The notes under the pieces were generated by a model. That model did no database searches, was not told the origin of the DNA, and was given only the letters and a program-made list of their open reading frames with translations. Shown here one piece after another: positions 29,357 through 36,664 of a stretch of 36,890 bases of DNA. Origin of the DNA: Gammaproteobacteria bacterium (lineage in GTDB: Bacteria; Pseudomonadota; Gammaproteobacteria; Thiohalomonadales; Thiohalomonadaceae); the NCBI GenBank assembly GCA_024709225.1, contig JANJXC010000100.1, forward strand, positions 1-36,890, given 5' to 3'. Within the stretch, counting starts at the first letter, position 1, and the number at the start of each line of letters is the position of its first letter. The translations under genes were made by a program, and so were the position numbers.

Positions 29357-29657
29357 GATCGCTCCTGCGTCGCGGTGACAAGTTTCAAGTTGCAAGTTAC
29401 AAGTTCAAGAAAAGGCGTCGGTGGCGCCGCATTGCTTGGGCGGCCCTTGTGGGGCGTTCCGGTTGCCGCATCCTCGTGAGACTTGGCAGGTTTGACCCGA
29501 TGTTTGCGGGATGGTGAAAGATTACGCCTGTAGTGGCGGCAGGTGCTTGCTAAGTTTCGTGGAAAACGGATATGTTGCGCAACAATATTGCGCCACTATG
29601 TGGCGTGACGCCATAATTGACTTGTCACTTGCAACTTGTCACTTGGAACTGACTCTC
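29357..29657. promoter_or_regulatory. leuA / lrp intergenic region
   Basis: 301 bases without a gene. For the Lrp-type gene, TTGCGC at 29588-29593 and CATAAT at 29612-29617 form a possible promoter with an 18-base spacer. Two dyads lie beside it: TGTTGCGCAACA at 29573-29584 and CGCCAC-TAT-GTGGCG at 29591-29605; both could be operators for the regulator. The region is bracketed on both sides by heptad repeat arms. Confidence 0.45.
29375..29650. repeat. Heptad repeat arms bracketing the leuA / lrp promoters
   Basis: The left arm (29375-29408) reads GTGACAA, GTTTCAA, GTTGCAA, GTTACAA, GTTCAAG. The right arm (29621-29650) reads CTTGTCA, CTTGCAA, CTTGTCA, CTTGGAA, CT. The arms face each other over 212 bases. 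The left arm stops 8 bases before the leuA ribosome binding site and the right arm stops 7 bases before the Lrp-type ATG. Confidence 0.7.
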
Positions 29658-30119
29658 ATGGAACTCGACCGCTACGACCGCCGCATCCTCGAGGTCCTGC
29701 AACAGGATGGCCGCATCAGCAACCAGGAACTGGCCGACCGCATCGGCCTGTCGGCCTCGCCCTGCCTGCGCCGGGTGCGCGCCCTGGAGGAGTCGGGCCT
29801 GATCATCGGCTACCGCGCCCTGCTCGATGCCAAGGCCCTCGGCCTCAGCCTGATGGCGCTGATCCACATCTCCATGGACCGCCACACCCCGGAGCGCTTC
29901 GCCAACTTCGAGGCGCGGGTCGCCGCCCTGCCCGAGGTGCTGGAGTGCCTGCTGATCACCGGCCAGGACGCCGACTACCAGCTCAAGGTGGTGGTGCGCG
30001 ACATGGAGGCCTACCAGGAACTGCTGCTCGACAAGATCACCCGCATCGAGGGGGTCAGCGGGGTGCATTCCAGCTTCGTGATGCGCCGGGTGGTGGACAA
30101 GACGGCCCTGCCGGTTTGA
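29658..30119 (+). CDS. Lrp/AsnC family transcriptional regulator
   Basis: 153 residues, standard size. The N-terminal winged helix-turn-helix reads LDRYDRRILEVLQQDGRISN then ELADRIGLSASPCLRRVRAL; the C-terminal RAM (ACT-like) effector domain contains VLECLLITGQDADYQLKVVV. Such proteins sense amino acids. Divergence from leuA suggests that it senses leucine or a related amino acid. No good ribosome binding site precedes ATG 29658; the nearest purines (GGAA) belong to the heptad arm 10 bases upstream. The frame upstream to 29511 is open but outside the family. Confidence 0.93.
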   Translation: MELDRYDRRILEVLQQDGRISNQELADRIGLSASPCLRRVRALEESGLIIGYRALLDAKALGLSLMALIHISMDRHTPERFANFEARVAALPEVLECLLITGQDADYQLKVVVRDMEAYQELLLDKITRIEGVSGVHSSFVMRRVVDKTALPV

Positions 30120-30124
30120 GGATT

Positions 30125-30166
30125 AGTTTCGAGTTTCGAGTTTCGAGTTTCGAGTTTCGAGTTTCG
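30125..30166. repeat. Tandem heptad array, six AGTTTCG units
   Basis: Six perfect AGTTTCG units in tandem, starting 6 bases behind the lrp stop. A REP copy begins 2 bases after the last unit. No facing arm was found. Confidence 0.85.
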
Positions 30167-30167
30167 A

Positions 30168-30326
30168 GTAGGGTGCGCATTGCGCACCGGCGGCCTCGAC
30201 CGGCACCAGAGGGTGCGCGGTGTGCACCCTACGATGGCCGGAAACCTGCATTTGATGTTAGGCAGGGTGCTTACTTCAAGCCAGGTATCTCGATTGGCGC
30301 CGATTGGTGCGCAATGCGCACCCTAC
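30168..30326. repeat. Cluster of three GTAGGGTGCGCA-type REP palindromes
   Basis: One direct copy at 30168-30188 and two inverted copies at 30212-30232 and 30306-30326. The last one contains the complement of the DUF2156 stop codon at 30323-30325. No gene is seen in the 200 bases between lrp and that stop. Confidence 0.8.
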
Positions 30327-31408
30327 ATTTGTTCGTTTCGTTTCAAGGTGAACTTCTCTGCGAACAGCACCGGCCGGTAGCTCATCTTCACCCGGCGCAG
30401 GTTTTCCAGGCCGAGGTCATCGCCGACGTTGAGGTAGTCGCAGTCGGCGTAGGTGCGGGCAAATTCGCGGAACAGGTATTGCGCCGCGCCGGGGATGGCG
30501 AAGTCGGTCTTTTCCACCAGTACGCTGGCCATGCTGTGGCTGATGCGTTCGCCGAAGGTGAAGCCGGCGACGCGCTCCTCCACCAGCAGGCACAGTCCCT
30601 GCAGTCCCAGCGCATCGTAATGGGCCAGCGCCTTTTCTATTCCCTGCCGCTCCAGTTCCACACTGGCGATGAAGTCGGCCACGGCGGTGCCGTGCAGTCC
30701 TTCCAGGCGCGCACGCATCCACTGGCTGAGCAGTTCGCGCATGCCGTTCCAATGGTGGCGGCTCAGCGGCTCGATGCGGTGATCGGGGTGGGCGCGGCAG
30801 AACTGGTTGATCTCGCTGCGCTTGGTCTTGTAGCTGTTGCCGCGCAGTTCGATCAGGTCGGCGGTGCGGTAGATGTAATCGGGAAAGGCCGGCTCCAGTT
30901 GCCAGGAGCCGCCGCCCAGGTGCGGCGAGCGGCCGTCACTGTCCAGTTCCAGCAGGCGCGCAAATTCCGGGCTGACGTAATCCACCCGGCTGTCTTCGGC
31001 GGTGTGGTTGTAGCTGTCCATGATGCCGATGCAGGTGCGCAGCGCCTTGACCTGGTTTTCTGCCGCGCCGATGGGCGGCAGCAGCATGCCGAGCTGGTTG
31101 CCGTTCAGGCTGAACAGGCAGAAGCAGTCATTGATGATCTGGTAGAAGCCGCTCATGCGCGACAGCCACATGAAGTTGTTGGTGAAGCTGAGGTCGGCGA
31201 CGAGGAAGTCGCAGGCGCTGACGTGGCTGTCGAACAGCGGCTTGGCGTCGATGGTCAGCGGCAGCAGGCGGTGTTCGCCGGCGGAGAGAAAGCGCTGTGC
31301 GGCGGTGCTGACGGGGAGGGGAGCTGCGGGTCGGACGTGGGAGGACGCCGGGCCGAATATATGGGGTTCCGAAGTTTCGGTACTGCCGATCTCAAGGTTT
31401 GCGCGCAT
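30323..31408 (-). CDS. DUF2156 protein (MprF C-terminal-like acyltransferase fold)
   Basis: 361 residues, no membrane span. It matches the DUF2156 / phosphatidylglycerol lysyltransferase C-terminal fold, a double GNAT domain: FTNNFMWLSRMSGFYQIIND in the first half, YKTKRSEINQF in the middle and YLNVGDDLGLENLRRVKMSY at the C-terminus, where Lys and Tyr are typical. Members without the membrane part may transfer an aminoacyl group from aminoacyl-tRNA to an unknown acceptor. GGAG 7 bases before ATG 31408 supports the start. The stop codon is supplied by a REP copy. Confidence 0.85.
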   Translation of the reverse strand: MRANLEIGSTETSEPHIFGPASSHVRPAAPLPVSTAAQRFLSAGEHRLLPLTIDAKPLFDSHVSACDFLVADLSFTNNFMWLSRMSGFYQIINDCFCLFSLNGNQLGMLLPPIGAAENQVKALRTCIGIMDSYNHTAEDSRVDYVSPEFARLLELDSDGRSPHLGGGSWQLEPAFPDYIYRTADLIELRGNSYKTKRSEINQFCRAHPDHRIEPLSRHHWNGMRELLSQWMRARLEGLHGTAVADFIASVELERQGIEKALAHYDALGLQGLCLLVEERVAGFTFGERISHSMASVLVEKTDFAIPGAAQYLFREFARTYADCDYLNVGDDLGLENLRRVKMSYRPVLFAEKFTLKRNEQM

Positions 31409-31454
31409 ACACGCTCCGCAAAGGACCTCTTGTAGCTGAAGGGGTGTCGAGGGT

Positions 31455-31523
31455 CAGACCGGCGGGTCTGTCAGGAGGGGCCTCGCGGCCTCCTGCCCCG
31501 GACGCCGCTGTTATAGCGGAGCG
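31455..31523. other. Three consecutive hairpins between DUF6164 and DUF2156 genes
   Basis: CAGACC / GGTCTG at 31455-31470, CAGGAGG / CCTCCTG at 31472-31495 and CCGCT / AGCGG at about 31505-31519 lie in series. They could end the upstream transcript or be a leader structure of the DUF2156 gene. No T-run is seen on the minus strand directly after them. Confidence 0.4.
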
Positions 31524-31556
31524 GCGGGGAGAAAAGAAGAGGGGGGATAAAAAATA

Positions 31557-31623
31557 ATTCAAGATTCAAGATTCAAAATTGACAATCCAGCCGTCTCCGT
31601 AGGGGATTTTTTGAATTTTGAAT
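31557..31623. repeat. Inverted heptad-repeat element (ATTCAAG units)
   Basis: ATTCAAG, ATTCAAG, ATTCAAA at 31557-31577 face TTTTGAATTTTGAAT at about 31609-31623. The loop is about 30 bases. It lies 7 bases beyond the DUF6164 stop codon. Confidence 0.6.
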
Positions 31624-31629
31624 GGGTGT

Positions 31630-31998
31630 TCACCGCCAGTGCAGAAACGGCGCCAGGGTGAAATAGACGATGGCCAGGATGATGGCCGCGTAGATGAGCA
31701 GACGCAGCGGCTCGCGGCGGAAGCGGTGGGCCAGGGTTTCGGCACGGCCCTGCGCCAGCCGGGCGGCGTAGTCGGCGCGGGCGCTTGCGCTGCGCCGCTC
31801 CTGGTAGTCGTCGATGAGGCGGCGGGCCTCCTCTTCCCGGTCGGCATCGCCGTCGCGCAGCCAGATGGCGGCGAGGGAGATGCCCCAGCGCCCGGCCTGG
31901 GTCTCGTAGTAGTCGATGCGGTGGCTATCAAGCAGCTGGCGCACCTCGCCCGCTTCGTCTTCGGGTACGCCGTTGAGGCGGAACAGCAGGATGGGCAT
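31630..31998 (-). CDS. Small membrane protein, DUF6164-like
   Basis: 122 residues. A soluble N-terminal domain (MPILLFRLNGVPEDEAGEVR then YYETQAGRWGISLAAIWL, a ferredoxin-like fold resembling the DUF2007 signal-transducing type) is followed by a charged helix and a C-terminal membrane span (LLIYAAIILAIVYFTLAPFL). Function unknown. It starts 2 bases behind the next gene upstream (stop at 32001), so both membrane proteins are co-translated. Confidence 0.8.
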   Translation of the reverse strand: MPILLFRLNGVPEDEAGEVRQLLDSHRIDYYETQAGRWGISLAAIWLRDGDADREEEARRLIDDYQERRSASARADYAARLAQGRAETLAHRFRREPLRLLIYAAIILAIVYFTLAPFLHWR

Positions 31999-32000
31999 GG

Positions 32001-32684
32001 TCAGGGCGCCGTGGGCTGGTAATGGGTGACAAGGCGCAGGGTGCGCGCCTGGGCGGTGTCCCAGTGCAGATAGGCCTGGCAGACCTGCTTGCTGGTGTCG
32101 GACTCGAGGCGCTCCTGCGGCAGCCCGGCATAGCGGCCGTTGCCGACGGGCTGTTCGGGCGCCACGCGTTGCAGATGCGCCGGCGTCGTCGCATCGGCGG
32201 TGTACAGCTCGACAGCACCGAGCGTGCTTGCCGCCGGCACGCTGGTGCACAGCTCCACCTGCGCGGCGTCCTGTTCGGTGCAGCCGGGGCAGGGCGGTAC
32301 CGTTACGTTCACCGCGACGCTGCCGGTGCCATGCCCGCCGGTCAGTACGATATGTTCGAGACGTCCGGCGGTGGCATTGAGCTGATCCAGTTTGGCGTTG
32401 AACTCGCTGCGCAGCAGATCGGCCTCCTTCTTCTTGCCGGTATTGAGGTATTGCGCCAGGGCAAAGCCGCCCACCGCCGAGGCAATGAGCAGGACAATGA
32501 CGGCGACGACCGGACCGCGCCGCGCCTGCTGCGTCACCGGCTGGCCGCGCTCACGCGCCTTCATCTCCTTCTTCCAGGCCATGCGCAGCTGAATCAGGGT
32601 GGCGGTGATGGTGGCGGTGGCGCCGATGAGCGAAGCGAGGAGCGCCGCCACCGGCATGGTGATGTTGCTGATTTGAAGGTCCAT
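32001..32684 (-). CDS. Membrane protein of unknown function
   Basis: 227 residues with two probable membrane spans, at about 12-33 (ALLASLIGATATITATLI) and 60-80 (VVAVIVLLIASAVGGFAL), separated by a basic cytosolic loop. A short coiled coil follows (about 88-110) and then a periplasmic domain with four Cys (PPCPGC, ELC, QVC) that may form disulfides. I recognise no family. It is followed after 2 bases by the small membrane protein gene. Confidence 0.7.
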   Translation of the reverse strand: MDLQISNITMPVAALLASLIGATATITATLIQLRMAWKKEMKARERGQPVTQQARRGPVVAVIVLLIASAVGGFALAQYLNTGKKKEADLLRSEFNAKLDQLNATAGRLEHIVLTGGHGTGSVAVNVTVPPCPGCTEQDAAQVELCTSVPAASTLGAVELYTADATTPAHLQRVAPEQPVGNGRYAGLPQERLESDTSKQVCQAYLHWDTAQARTLRLVTHYQPTAP

Positions 32685-32899
32685 GCACGGTCGTCCCGGC
32701 GCGGCGTGTGCCGCGTCCGATCAAGGTTTCAATTCCGGCTGCGTTGCAGAGGCGGGGGCCGCGCGGCGAACCGGCGCCCCGCACCGGCTGCCGATTCGCC
32801 CGTGAACCGGGCCGCCTGCAACGGCGGGAGACACTATACAACGACGCGGGCCTGCCGGTGAGCCGGGCGGAGTGTGATGCCCTCGGCGTTTCCGTGTAT
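32685..32899. other. Gene-free stretch before the membrane protein gene
   Basis: About 215 GC-rich bases. A plus-strand frame is open from 32708 but runs antisense through the next gene and has no ribosome binding site; I see no supported gene, repeat or terminator here. Confidence 0.4.
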
Positions 32900-33202
32900 T
32901 CAGCCCCGCTGGCGCGCGACGCTGGCCACCTTGTCCTGCAGCGACTGGTCGCGATCGGTGCGGGTGCCGGCGGAGATGAAGGTCTGGATGCGCGGCGCCC
33001 CCAGGGCGTGCACCACCTCATGACAACGGCGGATGGCGGTGAACACCGCATCCCATTCGCCTTCGATGTTGGTGCCGTTGGCATGCAGCTCGTGGTGTAG
33101 TCCGGCCTCCGCCAGCACCTGTCCGCAGGCGGCGATATAGCGCGATACCGACACCTCGGTGCCGATGGGGACGACTTGCAGATTGACCAGCACTTTCACC
33201 AT
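32900..33202 (-). CDS. MTH1187 family thiamine-binding-like protein
   Basis: 100 residues, the DUF77/YqgV ferredoxin-like fold. The N-terminus MVKVLVNLQVVPIGTEVSVS and the later HANGTNIEGEWDAVF and VISAGTRTDR-like segment (here IQTFISAGTRTDR) are typical. Family members bind thiamine or a related pyrimidine as cytosolic tetramers. GAGG 5 bases before ATG 33202 supports the start. It stands alone between gene-free stretches. Confidence 0.9.
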   Translation of the reverse strand: MVKVLVNLQVVPIGTEVSVSRYIAACGQVLAEAGLHHELHANGTNIEGEWDAVFTAIRRCHEVVHALGAPRIQTFISAGTRTDRDQSLQDKVASVARQRG

Positions 33203-33231
33203 GAATCCTCAATAACTCGAAAGACTTGGTC

Positions 33232-33372
33232 GTCCGCAAATGAACGCGAATGGACGCAAATATTCAAAGTGTTGCAACGATGACCGTTCATCCGGCAGGT
33301 GACGCGGTGCGGCGGTCTCTCACGGCCTTGATCGGCCGCCTAATTTGCGTCCATTCGCGTTCATTTGCGGAC
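33232..33372. repeat. Perfect 30-bp inverted repeat pair
   Basis: The bases 33232-33261 are exactly repeated in inverted form at 33343-33372, with 81 bases between. Each arm is made of three related decamers (CGCAAATGAA, CGCGAATGGA, CGCAAAT). The element lies between the cytochrome c4 stop and the thiamine-binding-like gene. Confidence 0.85.
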
Positions 33373-33389
33373 CCCATTGTTTTCTCGAT

Positions 33390-33980
33390 CTACTTCCCGC
33401 TCAGATAACGCGCCACGGCCTCGATCTCCATCTCGGTGAGCTTGGAGGCGATGGAGTGCATGATGGCATTGTCGTTGGTGCGCTCGCGCGAGTTGAAGTC
33501 CTGCAGCTGGGTAACGAGATAGCGCAGGTGCTGGCCGGCGATGCGCGGCAGCTGCTCGGTGCCGGCGCCTTCCTCGCCGTGGCAGGAGGCACAGGCGGCA
33601 ACGCCGGACCACTTGTTGCCGTTGTGATAGATGTACTTGCCGACAGCGGTGAAGTCCGGGTCGGAGACGCGGTGGGCCTGCGGCGGCTTGCTGCTGAAAT
33701 ACTGGCCCAGTGCCGCCATCTCCGCCGCGGTCAGGTCGGCGGCCATTTCGTTCATGGTGCCCTTGCGCCGGCCGCTCTTGAAGTCGGCCAGCTGCTTGGC
33801 GATGTAGGCGGCATTCTGGCCGGCCAGGCGCGGGTAGATGGCGCTGGAACTCTCACCCTCCATGCCGTGGCACAACTGGCACTTGGCGGTGACGATCTCC
33901 TGGGCGCGGGCGAGATCGGCGGCGTGCAGGGTGCCGGCGGCAAGCAACAGCACGGCGGCGGAGGCGAGGGTGCGCATCAT
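33390..33980 (-). CDS. Diheme cytochrome c4
   Basis: Periplasmic electron carrier, commonly between the bc1 complex and terminal oxidases. 196 residues: signal peptide to about residue 20 (GTLHA), then two homologous domains with haem sites C34-x2-C37-H38 (CQLCH) and C130-x2-C133-H134 (CASCH). The distal Met ligands are probably in GTMNEMA and NAIMHSIA. YPRLAGQ and LPRIAGQ are the c4 signature in each half. Two ATG codons start the frame; AGGAG is 8 bases before the first. Confidence 0.95.
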   Translation of the reverse strand: MMRTLASAAVLLLAAGTLHAADLARAQEIVTAKCQLCHGMEGESSSAIYPRLAGQNAAYIAKQLADFKSGRRKGTMNEMAADLTAAEMAALGQYFSSKPPQAHRVSDPDFTAVGKYIYHNGNKWSGVAACASCHGEEGAGTEQLPRIAGQHLRYLVTQLQDFNSRERTNDNAIMHSIASKLTEMEIEAVARYLSGK

Positions 33981-34007
33981 GGGGGTGGCTCCTGGCAGAA
34001 AAGATTA

Positions 34008-34013
34008 ATTATA
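34008..34013 (-). promoter_or_regulatory. Probable -10 box of cytochrome c4
   Basis: TATAAT on the minus strand (complement of 34008-34013), 28 bases before the start codon. No good -35 hexamer is seen 16-18 bases upstream, so an activator may be needed. Confidence 0.45.
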
Positions 34014-34048
34014 TGATGTCAGATTAGATCATTTTGCCGCCGCCGGGA

Positions 34049-35071
34049 TCAGCGGAACAGTTCAACAAAACGGTTGAACAGAGGGCGGTCGAAATGGTTG
34101 GGCATCTTGTCGCGCATCAGGGTCAGCGCATCGAACGGCGTCATCGCCTTCTTGTAGGAGCGCTCGGCGGTGAGGGCATCGAACACATCGGCGATGCAGC
34201 AGATGCGGCCGTAGATATGGATATGGTCGCCCTTGATGCGCTTGGGGTAGCCGCCGCCGTCCATCAGCTCGTGATGCTCCATGACGATGATGCGGCACTC
34301 TTCGCTGAGCGCGTCGGCGTCGCGCAGCAGCTTGTAGCCCTGGTAGGGGTGGATGCGCATGCGGCGCATCTCGGTCTCGTCCAGCCGCGCCGGCTTGTTG
34401 ATGATCGCGGCGTCCACCTTCACCTTGCCGAGATCGTGCAGGAAGAAGCCGGCGCCCAGCTCCTGCATGTCGTGGCCATCGGAGTTCTTGAACATGGCCT
34501 TGGCCAGCATCAGGCTGAGGATGCCGACGTTGACGGAGTGGGTATAGGTGTAGAAATCGTGCGCCGTGATGCGCAGCAGATTCCGTGCCGTCTGATCGTC
34601 ACGCAGGATCATGTCGGTGACCGAGCCGAGGGCCTCCTTGCTGGTGCGGATATTCTCGGCAGTAGGGGCATCGAGCATGCGCAGCATCATCTCCCGGCTG
34701 TGCCGGTATACCGCCTGGGCCTTCTGTTCCGGCGCCAGCCGCTGGTCATGCACGGCCTCGCGCAGCTCCACCGGCACCAGCGTATCGGGATTCCACAGCG
34801 GTGGCGGCGCCTGCTCTTTGGGATCGACGATGGCATCGCTGTGGCTGACGTACCCCAGTTCGCCCAGAGCTTGCGGAGGGGACGGCGGCGGCACGTCGCT
34901 GCGGGCGAAATCCACCATGACTTCACGCAGGCCGTGTCCGCGGATGGCGGCGATCTGCTCCGGCGAGGTGAGCTTGAATTTGCTGCGCAGGAAGTCGTGC
35001 TCGGTCCACGACAGCGGCAGCTCGACATACATGCCGACGCGCAGATCGCCTACTGAGACCTTTTGTTTCAT
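34049..35071 (-). CDS. HD-GYP domain cyclic-di-GMP phosphodiesterase
   Basis: 340 residues, soluble. An N-terminal DUF3391-like domain (about 1-125; VGDLRVGMYVELPLSWTEHDF) precedes the HD-GYP domain. Metal and signature residues are present: H212-D213 in FFLHDLGK, HHELMDGGGYP at 266-276, and IADVFDALTAERSYKKA at about 293-309. Intact motifs suggest active hydrolysis of cyclic di-GMP, which controls motility and biofilm. It begins 22 bases behind the rubredoxin gene. The longer open frame upstream is the rubredoxin gene read out of frame. Confidence 0.93.
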   Translation of the reverse strand: MKQKVSVGDLRVGMYVELPLSWTEHDFLRSKFKLTSPEQIAAIRGHGLREVMVDFARSDVPPPSPPQALGELGYVSHSDAIVDPKEQAPPPLWNPDTLVPVELREAVHDQRLAPEQKAQAVYRHSREMMLRMLDAPTAENIRTSKEALGSVTDMILRDDQTARNLLRITAHDFYTYTHSVNVGILSLMLAKAMFKNSDGHDMQELGAGFFLHDLGKVKVDAAIINKPARLDETEMRRMRIHPYQGYKLLRDADALSEECRIIVMEHHELMDGGGYPKRIKGDHIHIYGRICCIADVFDALTAERSYKKAMTPFDALTLMRDKMPNHFDRPLFNRFVELFR

Positions 35072-35093
35072 GATGCTGCCGTCCTGGCGCCGC

Positions 35094-35261
35094 TCATTCG
35101 TCGGTGATGAGAATGAAGGCGGCCTTGGTGGCGCCGCACTCGGGGCAGACCCAGTCGTCCGGGATATCTTCCATGCGCGTACCCGGGGCGATGCCGCCGT
35201 CCGGATCGCCCAGGCGCTCGTCGTAGATATAGCCACAAACGTCGCACAGGTAGCGCCGCAT
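35094..35261 (-). CDS. Rubredoxin
   Basis: A 55-residue protein found by direct translation. It has both iron knuckles: CDVCGYIYD (C6, C9) and CPECG (C39, C42), and the conserved middle [10 protein letters not shown] and IPDDWVCP. Rubredoxins carry single electrons on one Fe(Cys)4 site in the cytosol. GAGG 6 bases before ATG 35261 supports the start. A short gap to the HD-GYP gene suggests one transcript, although no functional link is known. Confidence 0.95.
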   Translation of the reverse strand: MRRYLCDVCGYIYDERLGDPDGGIAPGTRMEDIPDDWVCPECGATKAAFILITDE

Positions 35262-35606
35262 GATGAACCTCGGGATGGGTTGGGAAAACTGCCTGCCTCT
35301 AATCTAACAGGCTTGCGGTGTGAGTAAAACACCGACGCCGGGGTGGCGGGCGGGGTGGCTGTGCGAGTCTTATTGGACTTATGGTTGCCATAAGTCGGGA
35401 ACTGCGAACGGCCAGAAGCGGGCATTCAGATGGCAGAAAGCTCAACCGCCAGAAACTGTGGCACGTCCCATTATTTTGCCACGGCAAAGGCAAAGCCTTG
35501 ACCAGGGCATGGCGCTGTTTCATAGTCCGAGCCGTTCAGGGATGCTCAGGGAAGCGAACGGATGTATGCACTCTCAGCCATCGATGGGAACGCGGACCGT
35601 ACCGCA
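35262..35606. other. Gene-free junction between rubredoxin and the integrase
   Basis: 345 bases without a supported gene. GACTTATGG at 35376-35384 pairs perfectly with CCATAAGTC at 35388-35396 around TTG. A plus-strand frame from 35381 has Arg/Pro-rich, antisense-like composition. On the minus strand, upstream of rubredoxin, TAGATT near 35297-35302 is a possible -10. Confidence 0.45.
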
Positions 35607-36626
35607 TCAAGGTGCCGACCCCGGTCTTTCCCCCACCAGAACGTCCACCGGACTGCGCACCGCCAGGCCGCCGCGCTGCAAGACGTGGGTATATATCTGC
35701 GTGGTCTTCACGTCACGGTGGCCCAACAGCTCCTGAACGGTGCGAATATCGTAACCCGCCTCCAGCAGGTGAGTCGCAAAGCTGTGCCGGAGTGTATGAG
35801 GCGTGGCGTGTTTCTGAATTCCCGCTGCGCGCACAGCCTCCTTGAAGGCTTTCTGAATCGGGCTCGGGTCCATGTGGTGGCGCTTCTCACGTCCCGACAC
35901 CGGATCCTCGGAGCGGTTCATCGAAGGGAACAGGTACCACCAGCCCACATCAAAGGGGGCGTTGGGGTACTTCCGGTCCAGTGCGGTGGGCAGAGAAACC
36001 TCGCCAAACCCGTCTGCGAGGTCGCCATCCCGCACCCGCTGTGCTTCACCGATCTGCTCCTGTATCGCGCCCTTCAGCGAGTCAGGCAGCGGCACGAAGC
36101 GATCTTTTCCCCCCTTGCCGTTACGAACCAGGATCTGGCGGTAGCCGAAATCCATGTCTTGAATGCGCAAGCGCATGCATTCCATCACGCGCAACCCGGT
36201 TCCATACATCAGACTCGCCATCAGCCAATACTGGCCGCGCAGACGAGCAAGGATCGTGGCCACCTCGGCCCGCGTCAGAGCCACCGGGGCGCGTGCCGGC
36301 CTCTTCGCCCGCACCACATCGTCAAGCCAGCCGATGTCTATCCCGAGCACCTTCTGATACAGGAACAACACGGCACTGAGCGCCTGGTTCTGCGTCGACG
36401 CCGATACCCGCCGCTCAACCGCGAGCGCAGTCAGGAACCGCTCCACCTCAATCTTCCCCATCTCACGGGGATGACGTGTCCCCGAATACCGGATGAAATA
36501 TCTAATCCAGTACACATAGGCCTGCTCGGTGCGGTAACTGTAGTGAAGCGTGCGAAGACAGTCCCGAACCTGCTGAAGCAGACGCGGCGGTTGATTTTGC
36601 GAGGGGGAATACGACAGGCCAGACAT
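35607..36626 (-). CDS. intI: Integron integrase (tyrosine recombinase)
   Basis: Recombines attI and attC sites to insert and shuffle gene cassettes. 339 residues, full length. Catalytic residues are all present: R146 (GTGLRVMEC), K171 (GKGGKD), H277 and R280 (HTLRH), H303 (LLGH) and the nucleophile Y312 (TTQIYTH); these numbers equal those of the class 1 integrase. The insertion that distinguishes IntI from XerC/D is present at about 213-235 ([13 protein letters not shown], then WWYLFPS). AGGAG precedes ATG 36626. No frameshift is seen, so the gene looks functional. Orientation places attI and any cassettes beyond the right edge. Confidence 0.96.
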   Translation of the reverse strand: MSGLSYSPSQNQPPRLLQQVRDCLRTLHYSYRTEQAYVYWIRYFIRYSGTRHPREMGKIEVERFLTALAVERRVSASTQNQALSAVLFLYQKVLGIDIGWLDDVVRAKRPARAPVALTRAEVATILARLRGQYWLMASLMYGTGLRVMECMRLRIQDMDFGYRQILVRNGKGGKDRFVPLPDSLKGAIQEQIGEAQRVRDGDLADGFGEVSLPTALDRKYPNAPFDVGWWYLFPSMNRSEDPVSGREKRHHMDPSPIQKAFKEAVRAAGIQKHATPHTLRHSFATHLLEAGYDIRTVQELLGHRDVKTTQIYTHVLQRGGLAVRSPVDVLVGERPGSAP

Positions 36627-36664
36627 AATGCGCTCCTTGCATACCTATGGCGTAGATATGTATG

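Noticed and set aside
29511-29657. N-terminal extension of the Lrp-type gene
   Set aside because: The added residues are read from the promoter and heptad arm and precede the normal family start at 29658.
30125-30166. Tandem AGTTTCG units as a CRISPR array
   Set aside because: The units are 7 bases long and directly adjacent, with no spacers and no cas genes.
32708-33100. Plus-strand ORF opposite the thiamine-binding-like gene
   Set aside because: No ribosome binding site, and two thirds of it is antisense to a recognised gene.
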